Positions 1-5,136 of a stretch of DNA of 5,229 nt are shown one piece after another. Position numbers and translations under genes: made by a program. The notes beneath the pieces are model-generated. The model saw nothing but the letters and a program-made list of their open reading frames with translations, was not told the DNA's origin and made no database searches. Source of the DNA: an uncultured Collinsella sp. (GTDB taxonomy: Bacteria; Actinomycetota; Coriobacteriia; Coriobacteriales; Coriobacteriaceae); the NCBI GenBank assembly GCA_900759435.1, contig CAAEVD010000178.1:1-5229 (forward strand), given 5' to 3'. Positions within the stretch are counted from its first letter, which is position 1. Each line of letters starts with the position of its first letter.

Positions 1-219
1 GAGCAGAATGACGTCCTCTTTGCGCTGCTCAAGATTGCGCAGGTAGGACAGGCGCTCGTCGAGCGCGCGCAGGGCGACGTCGTCCATGCCGCCCGTTGCT
101 TCCTTGCGGTAGCGCGAGATAAAGGGGATGGTGTTGCCCTCATCGATGAGCTTGACGGCAGCCTCGACGTTGGCGGCCTTAAGGTTGAGCTCGCGGGCGA
201 GCTGGGCGATAAGATCCAT
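1..219 (-). CDS. tex: Tex, RNA-binding transcription accessory protein (N-terminal 73 residues, cut by window edge)
   Basis: The first 73 codons are visible and the gene runs off the left edge. The translation starts MDLIAQLARELNLKAANVEA and contains GNTIPFISRYRKEATGG at residues 28-44, followed by a region rich in Asp, Leu and Arg. This is the hallmark start of the Tex family (N-terminal helical domain, then YqgF-like, helix-hairpin-helix and S1 domains; about 700-780 residues in full). Tex is a cytoplasmic nucleic-acid-binding protein linked to transcription, and the S1 domain that binds RNA would lie outside the window. The ATG at 217-219 is chosen because AAGGAG (224-229, read on the minus strand) sits 4 nt upstream and family alignments begin here. 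It shares a strand with the downstream metabolic cluster, but a strong terminator (523-557) separates them, so it probably has its own promoter. No promoter was identified with confidence. The identification is from family recognition of the N-terminus only. Confidence 0.9.
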   Translation of the reverse strand, partial: MDLIAQLARELNLKAANVEAAVKLIDEGNTIPFISRYRKEATGGMDDVALRALDERLSYLRNLEQRKEDVILL

Positions 220-223
220 GGGA

Positions 224-229
224 CTCCTT
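224..229 (-). promoter_or_regulatory. Ribosome binding site of tex
   Basis: On the minus strand AAGGAG lies here, followed by a 4-nt spacer (TCCC) and the ATG of tex. The spacing is short but the match to the anti-Shine-Dalgarno sequence is full, and it fixes the tex start. Confidence 0.75.
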
Positions 230-277
230 GCGTTTAAGGTGCGTTTGCAGCACGGGGCTACCAAGGATACCACCCGT

Positions 278-296
278 CCCAAAAGACTGTTTTGGG
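278..296. repeat. Small inverted repeat in the probable tex leader
   Basis: CCCAAAA (278-284) and TTTTGGG (290-296) form a perfect 7-bp stem around the 5-nt loop GACTG. Read on the minus strand it lies about 60 nt upstream of the tex start and would be in the 5' leader if the promoter is further upstream. No T-tract follows on the minus strand, so it is not an obvious terminator. Its function is unknown. Confidence 0.45.
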
Positions 297-300
297 GTTG

Positions 301-462
301 CGCCACGAAAGGGGCCTATCTACTACGTTTGAACCGTATGGGTCGACCATCCCCCGGTTTTCCGAAAATCGGCAAGCCGTCTACCTGCGGTTTTAATTTC
401 GCGAAATTCGGCATGGTTGAGGGTAATCGGTTAAACGTAGTAGATAGGCCCATTTGGTGGCG
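301..462. repeat. Long imperfect palindrome with perfect 19-bp arms (candidate dispersed repeat or structured RNA)
   Basis: The core arms are 312-330 and 433-451, perfect reverse complements over 19 bp (left arm GGGCCTATCTACTACGTTT). The pairing continues outward with mismatches: AAA 308-310 with TTT 453-455, and CGCCAC 301-306 with GTGGCG 457-462. It also continues inward: AACCG 332-336 with CGGTT 428-432, and ACCAT 346-350 with ATGGT 413-417. The interior holds a hairpin (CCGGTTTT 354-361 with AAAATCGG 365-372, 3-nt loop, one G-T pair) and a perfect palindrome at 395-408. There is no credible reading frame, no transposase and no clear target-site duplication. It fills most of the gap between tex and the terminator of the metabolic operon, so the tex promoter may lie inside or next to it. 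The structure is seen directly. That it recurs in the genome as a MITE-like or REP-like element is a suspicion I cannot test here. Confidence 0.75.
395..408. repeat. Perfect 14-bp palindrome inside the long inverted repeat
   Basis: AATTTCGCGAAATT reads the same on both strands. It lies off-centre within the larger palindrome (whose centre is near 381.5), so it is a separate dyad. It could be a protein-binding site or, in RNA, part of an internal stem. No function is assigned. Confidence 0.55.
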
Positions 463-522
463 AACGAATCAAGCCGAGGTGCAAAATAGCCCCCGCCCCA
501 GAAAAATCGTCGTTAAGGTAGC

Positions 523-557
523 AAAAAGCCCCGCGGGCAGGAGGCTGCTCGCGGGGC
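523..557 (-). terminator. Intrinsic terminator of the metabolic operon
   Basis: On the minus strand GCCCCGCG pairs with CGCGGGGC (8 bp); then comes one A-C mismatch and a further 4-bp GCAG/CTGC stem closed by the loop CCTC. A run of five T follows directly (523-527). The stem begins 73 nt after the stop codon of the Gfo/Idh/MocA gene. It is a textbook rho-independent terminator that insulates tex from the operon. Confidence 0.9.
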
Positions 558-630
558 AAAGAAGAGGGGCATATTTGTGGCGGACCGAGGGGTTCGGCAT
601 GGGGTTTCTGCCGCGGCCGCTCTTAAGGCA

Positions 631-1671
631 TTACAGCTCGACAAGCTGGCCGGTCTCGGCGGCCTCCTTGATGGCGTTAAGCAGCGTGAGCGTCTTAACG
701 TTGTCGGCGGGGGTCACGACGGGCTCGACCTCGCGGCGAACGACCTTCACAAAGTGCTTGAGCTGCATCTTGTGCGGCAGCGCCGGGTCGACGGCCGGAA
801 TCTCCATCTGCAGCGGCTTGTGCCAGTTGGAGGCTCCGTCGTAGGAGAACTGGTGCAGGCGGGGCAGCGAAAGGGCACCCAAGGTTCCGCCAATAAAGTA
901 GGCGTCGGCGTCGAAGGGGCGGTACTGCGGATCCTCGCGAGCGGTGGCCTCCCAGTTCCAGGGGCTGGCGGTGGCGTCGGAGATGGTCATGCTTGCGAGC
1001 GCGCCATCGGCAAAACGGACGTTGACCACGGCGGAGTCCTCGGTCTCAAAACCGCGGGCGGCGCTGGACTGCATACCCTGGACGGCAACAGGCTCGCCCA
1101 GCAGATAGCGGAGCAGGTCGACGTCGTGAACCAGGTTGACCAGGATCGGGCCGGCACCCTTCTTGCGGCGCCACTCGACATCGAAGTACTCGTCATTCTT
1201 ATAGATCATGTAGTGGAAGCTCGACACGGTGAGCTTGCCCAGCTCGCCGGACTCGATGATCTCCTTGGCCTTGTTGACGAAGGGATTGTGGCGACGGTGC
1301 TGACCCACGAGCACGGGCACGCCAGCGGTCTCGGCCTCGGCGGCGAAGGCCTGGGCATCCTCCAGGTCGTTGGAGATCGGCTTTTCGACCAACGGCACGA
1401 TGTTGCGCTTCACAGCCTCGCGGGCAACGCCCAGGTGTAGGTCGTTGGGCGTGGCGATGATGACGGCCTCGGGCTTGACCTCGTCCATCATCTGGGCGGG
1501 ATCGGTGTAAAACGGCACGCCGGCGGCCTCGGCCGTGGCGCGGGCGCCCTCAAAGGCGTCGGCGATGGCGACGAGCTCGGCCTCGGGCTCCTCGGTGACA
1601 AAGCGGATGTGGTTGCGGCCCATGGCGCCGGCGCCGATAACGGCAATGCGGACGGGGTTGAGCTCAGACAT
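631..1671 (-). CDS. Gfo/Idh/MocA-family NAD(P)-dependent oxidoreductase
   Basis: 346 residues, the usual family size. The N-terminal Rossmann fold (about residues 6-125) shows the dinucleotide motif GAGAMG at 13-18 in VIGAGAMGRNH. The family's substrate-side lysine is in VEKPIS, with E96-K97-P98. The C-terminal alpha/beta domain (about 130-346) carries the conserved NLVHDVDLLRYLLG (179-192), with H182 as the likely catalytic histidine. The enzyme should be a soluble cytoplasmic dehydrogenase or reductase acting on a hydroxyl or keto group of a sugar, cyclitol, sugar acid or similar compound. The family is too broad to give the substrate. The ATG is supported by AAGGAG 5 nt upstream (1677-1682). 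It is the last gene of a three-gene minus-strand cluster, 67 nt after the MFS gene, and is followed by a terminator. Oddity: the Asp often found four residues before the histidine is Val178 here, with Asn179 at -3, which I believe marks a subfamily. Confidence 0.9.
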   Translation of the reverse strand: MSELNPVRIAVIGAGAMGRNHIRFVTEEPEAELVAIADAFEGARATAEAAGVPFYTDPAQMMDEVKPEAVIIATPNDLHLGVAREAVKRNIVPLVEKPISNDLEDAQAFAAEAETAGVPVLVGQHRRHNPFVNKAKEIIESGELGKLTVSSFHYMIYKNDEYFDVEWRRKKGAGPILVNLVHDVDLLRYLLGEPVAVQGMQSSAARGFETEDSAVVNVRFADGALASMTISDATASPWNWEATAREDPQYRPFDADAYFIGGTLGALSLPRLHQFSYDGASNWHKPLQMEIPAVDPALPHKMQLKHFVKVVRREVEPVVTPADNVKTLTLLNAIKEAAETGQLVEL

Positions 1672-1700
1672 TTCGACTCCTTAATACTGGTGGCGGTGGA

Positions 1701-1729
1701 ATGCGGCAAGGGGGCGGTCCTTGCCGCAT
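1701..1729. other. Intercistronic hairpin between the MFS and Gfo/Idh/MocA genes
   Basis: ATGCGGCAAGG (1701-1711) and CCTTGCCGCAT (1719-1729) form a perfect 11-bp stem with a 7-nt loop. In the operon mRNA it starts 9 nt after the MFS stop and ends about 29 nt before the next start, leaving the AAGGAG free. No T-tract follows on either strand, so it is more likely a stability or processing element than a terminator. Partial termination is possible but not supported by sequence. Confidence 0.6.
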
Positions 1730-1738
1730 CAAGCAAAA

Positions 1739-2995
1739 CTAGGCGGACTTCTTCTTGCTGTCGGAGACCATCATGTAGACGGTGAGCACGACGGCGATGG
1801 CGGCGATCACGATGGCGCCGTAGAAGGACTGCTGGTAGGCGGCGCTGCCGGCCTCGGCGTGATACAGCACGGCGGTGATGGGCTGGCTGATCCAGGTGGA
1901 AGCGGCATAACCCAAAAACATGATGCCGTAGTTGACGCCGATGTTGCTGGTGCCAAAGGCGCCACCGGTGAGCGGCGGGTAGATGACGAGCAGGGCGCCA
2001 AAGCTAAAGCCGAGCAGGGCGAGTGCCACAAAGAACATGCTCTGCGTGAAGCTCATCGACATGATGACGAGCGCGACGATGGTGACGACAAGGCTGATGA
2101 GCAGCGACTTATAGGCGCCGAGCTTGTCGATGATCTGGCCAAAGGACAGACGACCGACCAGGTTGGCGCAGGTGTTGACGGAGACGACCACACCGCCGAG
2201 GGCGACGGCCGCGGCGCTCGTGGGGTCGGCGAAGAGCTGGACGGCGGCGATGGAGGCAACCTTGCCGACGAGCAGGGTGCCCGCGGTGGCGGCAAAGGCG
2301 AAGGTGACGATGAGAACCCAGAAGCGCGGGGTCTTGACCATCTCGCCCGGAGTGAGGTCACCGAAGGTGCCGGCATGCGCGCCACCCTTGGGGGCCTCGA
2401 AGCCCTCGGGCAGCCAGCCGGCCTCGGGGGCCTTCAGGAACAGGGCGGAGGCGGCGATCGTCACAAAGAAGATGACGCCGAGTGCCTTGAGGGCGCCAAA
2501 GATGCCCAGGCTCGGGATGAGCAGCGAGGCGAGTACCGGGGACAGCACGGCGGGACCGGCGGTCGAAGCGGCCAGGGTGATGCCGGAGGCGAGACCCTTC
2601 TTGTCGATGAACCACTTTTGGCCGGTGGTGAGCGCCGGGTTGTAGCCCAGGCCGTTGCCGACAGCGGCGACGAGCGAGAACCACAGGTAGAACTGCCACG
2701 GCTCGGTGACGGTGCCGGACATGAACCAGCCCAGGCCGTAGCACACGGCGGCAGCGATCACGACGTTGCGCGGGCCGATCTTATCGGAGATGCGGCCGGC
2801 GAAGATGCCCGTCACGGCCATGATGGTCTGGAAGACGGGGAAAGCCCAGGTAAGGGCGCTCGACCACTCGGGGTAGACGGCGAGCAGGTTCTTGCTCACG
2901 ACGGAATACAGCGCGATGGAGCTGATGAAGAACATGGTGACGCACGCGGCGGAAAGCACGACGGCGCGACCCTTGTTGGAGTTGGTGGAAGCCAT
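1739..2995 (-). CDS. MFS transporter, oxalate/formate antiporter (OFA)-like family
   Basis: 418 residues with about 12 hydrophobic segments (roughly 11-33, 48-68, 77-93, 101-118, 135-160, 165-187, 223-243, 262-282, 297-314, 318-340, 350-372, 391-410) and a cytoplasmic central loop at 188-222. The MFS loop-2/3 motif is GRISDKIGPR (67-76), with its pseudo-repeat GRLSFGQIIDKLG at 281-293. The stretches NGLGYNP (114-120), KWFIDKKGLASGIT (127-140) and the FW..TAGTLLVG helix 7 (225-244) resemble OxlT-type carriers, which exchange or import small carboxylates. It is an inner-membrane protein, and direction and substrate are not determinable. The ATG at 2993-2995 has a weaker Shine-Dalgarno (AAAGAG) than its neighbours. 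It is the middle gene of the cluster, flanked by two dehydrogenases, so it probably imports their substrate. The C-terminus is short and basic (KKK). Family call firm, OFA subfamily likely, substrate unknown. Confidence 0.88.
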   Translation of the reverse strand: MASTNSNKGRAVVLSAACVTMFFISSIALYSVVSKNLLAVYPEWSSALTWAFPVFQTIMAVTGIFAGRISDKIGPRNVVIAAAVCYGLGWFMSGTVTEPWQFYLWFSLVAAVGNGLGYNPALTTGQKWFIDKKGLASGITLAASTAGPAVLSPVLASLLIPSLGIFGALKALGVIFFVTIAASALFLKAPEAGWLPEGFEAPKGGAHAGTFGDLTPGEMVKTPRFWVLIVTFAFAATAGTLLVGKVASIAAVQLFADPTSAAAVALGGVVVSVNTCANLVGRLSFGQIIDKLGAYKSLLISLVVTIVALVIMSMSFTQSMFFVALALLGFSFGALLVIYPPLTGGAFGTSNIGVNYGIMFLGYAASTWISQPITAVLYHAEAGSAAYQQSFYGAIVIAAIAVVLTVYMMVSDSKKKSA

Positions 2996-3018
2996 TGGAC
3001 TCTTTCTGATCGATACGG

Positions 3019-3049
3019 GGGAGGAGCGGGCGTGTCCGCGGGGCCTCCC
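3019..3049. other. Intercistronic hairpin between the SDR and MFS genes
   Basis: GGGAGG (3019-3024) pairs with CCTCCC (3044-3049), and inside it GCGG (3026-3029) pairs with CCGC (3036-3039), separated by an asymmetric internal loop. In the mRNA it begins 12 nt after the SDR stop and ends 23 nt before the MFS start. No T-tract follows. As with the hairpin at 1701-1729 it may protect or punctuate the operon mRNA. Confidence 0.5.
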
Positions 3050-3061
3050 TGTCAGGTTGGT

Positions 3062-3943
3062 TTACTGGTCAGTCGGCTTGGCGACGCCGGACTCATCGGA
3101 CCAGAGCTCGACACCCTTGTTCTTAAGGTAGTTGTCGGCATAGGCGCGACGGCCGCCGGGCTTGGCGGTGAGGTCGCCCATCATGTTGGAGAAGCCGCCG
3201 TCGACCTTGATGGCGTCGCCGGTGGTAAAGTCCGAGCGCTTGGACGCCAGGAACATGACGGCGTTGGCGATATCGCTGACCTCGCCGATGCGACGCGTGG
3301 CGATCAGACGGCTGCGGCTCTTTTCGACCTCGGGATCGGCGTAGAAGTTGGCTGACATCGGGGTCTTAACGAAGCAAGGCTCGACGCAGTTGGAGCGCAC
3401 GCCGTAGGGGCCCCACTCGGCAGCCAGCATCTTGGACATCATGTTGACGCCCGCCTTGGTGGAGCTGTACACGCCCGAGAACGTCTCGGGGGAGTGGCTG
3501 GCGACGGTCGAGATGTGCACCAGGCGGCCCTGGCCGGCCTTGATCATCTCGCGACCAAAGCGCTGCGAGGTGATGAAGTAGCCGGTGAGGTTGACGTTGA
3601 TGACCTCATTCCAGTCGGAGAGCGGCAGGTCCTCCATGGCGGCGAAGCGCAGGATACCGGCGGTGTTGACGAGGACGTCGACGCGACCGAAGTCGGCGAT
3701 GGTGGCGTCGACGGCGGCCTGAACCTCGGCCTCGTCGGTGGCGTTCATCTTGTAACCCTCGGCGTGGATGCCAAACTCGGCAGCGAGGTCGGCGGCAGCA
3801 GCCTTGACCTTCTCCTCGTCCAGGTCGAGCAGGACGACGTTGGCGCCGTTGCGGGCGAACTCGCGGCAAATCTCGACGCCCATACCGCCGAGCGCGCCAG
3901 TCACGGCGCAGACATCGCCCTCGAGCTTAAGCCAATTGCTCAT
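3062..3943 (-). CDS. Short-chain dehydrogenase/reductase (SDR), classical type
   Basis: 293 residues. Rossmann glycine motif TGALGGMG is at 15-22. An acidic residue ends the second strand (VVLLD, D40), which usually favours NAD(H) over NADP(H). NTAG is at 93-96, the catalytic Asn is in NVNLTG (probably N118), and the active-site YSSTK gives Y159 and K163. The C-terminal TGDAIKVDGG is at 241-250. By spacing (13 residues before Tyr159) the catalytic Ser position is Thr146, next to Ser145. The family normally ends soon after the VDGG motif, but this protein has about 43 more residues with many charged and aromatic positions. It is cytoplasmic and should interconvert a secondary alcohol and a ketone; FabG-like annotation is likely by default, but the context argues for catabolism, not fatty-acid synthesis. 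The ATG has AAGG 9 nt upstream (3953-3956). It is the first gene of the operon, divergent from the LysR gene. Confidence 0.9.
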   Translation of the reverse strand: MSNWLKLEGDVCAVTGALGGMGVEICREFARNGANVVLLDLDEEKVKAAAADLAAEFGIHAEGYKMNATDEAEVQAAVDATIADFGRVDVLVNTAGILRFAAMEDLPLSDWNEVINVNLTGYFITSQRFGREMIKAGQGRLVHISTVASHSPETFSGVYSSTKAGVNMMSKMLAAEWGPYGVRSNCVEPCFVKTPMSANFYADPEVEKSRSRLIATRRIGEVSDIANAVMFLASKRSDFTTGDAIKVDGGFSNMMGDLTAKPGGRRAYADNYLKNKGVELWSDESGVAKPTDQ

Positions 3944-3969
3944 AGGAACTTCCCTTCTTGTGCCTCCCG

Positions 3970-3996
3970 GTGGGTCGCTCCCATTAACCGACCCAC
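3970..3996. other. Hairpin in the predicted 5' leader of the SDR operon
   Basis: GTGGGTCG (3970-3977) and CGACCCAC (3989-3996) form a perfect 8-bp stem with an 11-nt loop. On the minus strand it lies between the predicted transcription start (near 4006) and the SDR ribosome binding site, with about 26 nt between the stem and the ATG. It could influence translation or mRNA stability. It overlaps the 8-bp palindrome CCACGTGG (3993-4000), so a DNA-binding role is an alternative. Confidence 0.5.
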
Positions 3997-4012
3997 GTGG
4001 TTTTCGCTGGTT

Positions 4013-4041
4013 ATCGTATGCTTTGCATTTGCGCAGGTGAA
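4013..4041 (-). promoter_or_regulatory. Candidate promoter of the SDR-MFS-Gfo operon
   Basis: On the minus strand TTCACC (4036-4041) and TACGAT (4013-4018) are separated by exactly 17 bp. Each matches four of six consensus positions of a sigma-70-type promoter. The start would be near 4006, giving a leader of about 62 nt before the SDR ATG. The spacing is ideal and the hexamers are moderate, so this is a prediction. Confidence 0.45.
4018..4028. promoter_or_regulatory. Small dyad overlapping the operon promoter (possible activation site)
   Basis: ATGC-TTT-GCAT is a perfect 4-bp dyad with a 3-bp spacer. It lies in the -10/-35 spacer of the predicted operon promoter and touches the -10 hexamer. 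LysR-type regulators often contact a second site near the promoter, so this is a candidate, but a dyad this short may be chance. Confidence 0.25.
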
Positions 4042-4050
4042 TTGCATATT

Positions 4051-4059
4051 TGTTAGAAT
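4051..4059 (+). promoter_or_regulatory. Candidate extended -10 promoter of the LysR gene
   Basis: TGTTAGAAT fits an extended -10 (TGnTAnAAT-like), with a poor -35 (TTGCGC at 4029-4034, 19-bp spacer). The start would be near 4066, leaving a leader of about 110 nt. An alternative -10 is TATACT at 4077-4082, a five-of-six match, with only a weak -35 (TTAGAA, 4053-4058). I cannot choose between them. Either would be back-to-back with the operon promoter. Confidence 0.35.
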
Positions 4060-4063
4060 GGCG

Positions 4064-4078
4064 TTAACCGTAGGTTTA
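4064..4078. promoter_or_regulatory. Candidate LysR recognition site in the divergent region
   Basis: TTAACC-GTA-GGTTTA is an interrupted dyad with five of six positions symmetric. Its centre (4071) is 65 bp upstream of the predicted operon start at about 4006, the usual position of a LysR-type recognition site. It also lies over or just after the candidate LysR promoters, which would allow autorepression. It is not a strict T-N11-A box, because the matching ends are T-N13-A. The position depends on a predicted start site. Confidence 0.35.
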
Positions 4079-4099
4079 TACTGTGCGATGCAGTTTTTT

Positions 4100-4109
4100 C
4101 TCAATTGAG
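4100..4109. repeat. 10-bp perfect palindrome upstream of the LysR gene
   Basis: CTCAATTGAG is perfectly symmetric and follows a run of six T (4094-4099). It lies in the predicted LysR leader, 67 nt before the start codon. It could be a second operator half or chance. Confidence 0.3.
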
Positions 4110-4165
4110 CGCGTGACCTGCCAAAACGACCCCCTTCGGCAGTTCATTGCCATGCGTCTGGAAAC

Positions 4166-4170
4166 GGGAG
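4166..4170 (+). promoter_or_regulatory. Ribosome binding site that sets the LysR start at GTG 4177
   Basis: GGGAG is followed by a 6-nt spacer (ATTGAC) and GTG at 4177-4179. The only longer in-frame start, TTG at 4147, has no such site and would add ten residues (PCVWKREID after the start) not typical of the family. The GTG start gives MYDRRLEAIS, as expected for a LysR regulator. Confidence 0.75.
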
Positions 4171-4176
4171 ATTGAC

Positions 4177-5055
4177 GTGTACGATCGACGACTCGAGGCC
4201 ATATCGGCCGCCGCGGAGCTGGGAAGCTTCTCGCGTGCGGCGGCAAAATTGCGCGTGTCGACCCCGGCGCTCGTCAAACAGGTGTCGGGATTCGAGGCCG
4301 AGTTCGGCATCACGTTGTTCGAGCGCTCGCATTCTGGTGTTAAGGTGACGCCGGCAGGTGCTCTGCTGGTGGACGATGCACGTTCGATCATGCGGCAGTC
4401 CGAGGACGCGCTGCGCCGTGCCCGACGCGCGGCAGGCGATGGCGGGGCCGTGCGCCTGGGCGTGTCGATGATGTGCCCGGGGCGCCAAACGCTGTCGATG
4501 TGGTCGGACATCCACGATCTGGAACCATCGCTGCGATTTGAGATCGTGCCGGTAAGCGACCTCTATGACGAGCGCGAATCCGTCATGCGCAGCTTGGGCC
4601 GCGAGGTGGATGTAGTGCAGTCGAGTTTTTCTACTCCACGCTGGGGCGACGCCTGCCAAAAGCTTCGCATCGTTAACGTGCCGTTTTATATCGACCTGCC
4701 GCGCACGAGCCCGCTGGCGCGCAAGACGCGCATCACAGTTGCCGACTTAGAGGGCATGCGCCTGCGCGTGCTCCGTCACGGCAACGACGCTATGGACAGT
4801 CTGCGTATCGATCTGTTGGCCGACGGCGGCGTAGACGTGATCGACGTGGACAGCTTTGACTTTGCGCTCTTTAACGAGGCAGAGGAAAAGGGCGACGCGG
4901 TGCTCACCTGCGGCGCATGGTCGGGGGTGCACCCGGCCTTTGTGGGCGTGCCGTTCCTGTGCGGGCGAGAGGTGCCGGTCTTTTTGCACTATCCGCTCGA
5001 GCCCACCCTCCAAGTACAAAAATTCGTCAACGCCATGGCCCAACTCCTCAAGTAG
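4177..5055 (+). CDS. LysR-type transcriptional regulator
   Basis: 292 residues from the GTG start, a normal LysR length. The N-terminal winged helix-turn-helix (about 1-60) reads GSFSRAAAKLRVSTPALVKQ at 16-35, then FEAEFGITLFERSHSGVKVTPAG (residues 39-61, wing at the end). A linker helix with DDARSIMRQSEDALRRARR (66-84) leads to a periplasmic-binding-protein-like effector domain (about 92-292) that starts VRLGVSMM. The effector half is divergent from well-known members, so the inducer cannot be guessed. The protein acts in the cytoplasm, as a dimer of dimers in the family. It is transcribed away from the dehydrogenase/transporter operon across a 233-bp gap that holds candidate promoters and a dyad, the classic arrangement for a LysR protein that controls its neighbour and itself. 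Family is certain; target assignment rests on context. Confidence 0.93.
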   Translation: MYDRRLEAISAAAELGSFSRAAAKLRVSTPALVKQVSGFEAEFGITLFERSHSGVKVTPAGALLVDDARSIMRQSEDALRRARRAAGDGGAVRLGVSMMCPGRQTLSMWSDIHDLEPSLRFEIVPVSDLYDERESVMRSLGREVDVVQSSFSTPRWGDACQKLRIVNVPFYIDLPRTSPLARKTRITVADLEGMRLRVLRHGNDAMDSLRIDLLADGGVDVIDVDSFDFALFNEAEEKGDAVLTCGAWSGVHPAFVGVPFLCGREVPVFLHYPLEPTLQVQKFVNAMAQLLK

Positions 5056-5092
5056 CTCACCTGGAACGGGACTTTTTTGACTCCTTACAAAA

Positions 5093-5134
5093 TGAGGCCC
5101 TGGCCAAACGGCCAGGGCCTCACCACTTCTTTTT
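5093..5134. terminator. Strong hairpin terminator after the LysR gene, possibly bidirectional
   Basis: TGAGGCCCTGGCC (5093-5105) and GGCCAGGGCCTCA (5110-5122) form a perfect 13-bp stem with the loop AAAC. On the plus strand a TTCTTTTT tract follows after 4 nt (5127-5134). On the minus strand TTTT follows at once (5089-5092). It starts 37 nt after the LysR stop. The plus-strand role is likely, and a second role for a convergent gene beyond the right edge is possible. Confidence 0.85.
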
Positions 5135-5136
5135 AG

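Noticed and set aside
264..269. Minus-strand TATCCT as a -10 for tex
   Set aside because: No acceptable -35 hexamer is found at 16-18 bp, so I did not call a promoter.
128..844. A 238-codon plus-strand open frame spanning tex, the palindrome and the end of the Gfo/Idh/MocA gene
   Set aside because: It crosses a terminator and the long inverted repeat and is antisense to two real genes. The protein has no recognisable feature.
577..1440. A 287-codon plus-strand open frame
   Set aside because: It is the antisense shadow of the Gfo/Idh/MocA oxidoreductase, with low-complexity Gly/Leu/Val/Asp content.
1721..3355. A 544-codon plus-strand open frame, longer than any gene I called
   Set aside because: It lies antisense to the MFS and SDR genes. 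The translation is rich in Gly, Asp, Glu and His with no domain, which is typical of the mirror frame of GC-rich genes. The minus-strand proteins have clear family motifs.
4147..4176. Upstream TTG start for the LysR gene (302 residues)
   Set aside because: No ribosome binding site is seen before it, and the ten extra residues are not family-like. GTG at 4177 has GGGAG 6 nt upstream and begins at the normal LysR start.
5073..5078. Run of six T after the LysR stop as a terminator
   Set aside because: No stem precedes it. The 13-bp hairpin at 5093-5122 is the far better terminator.
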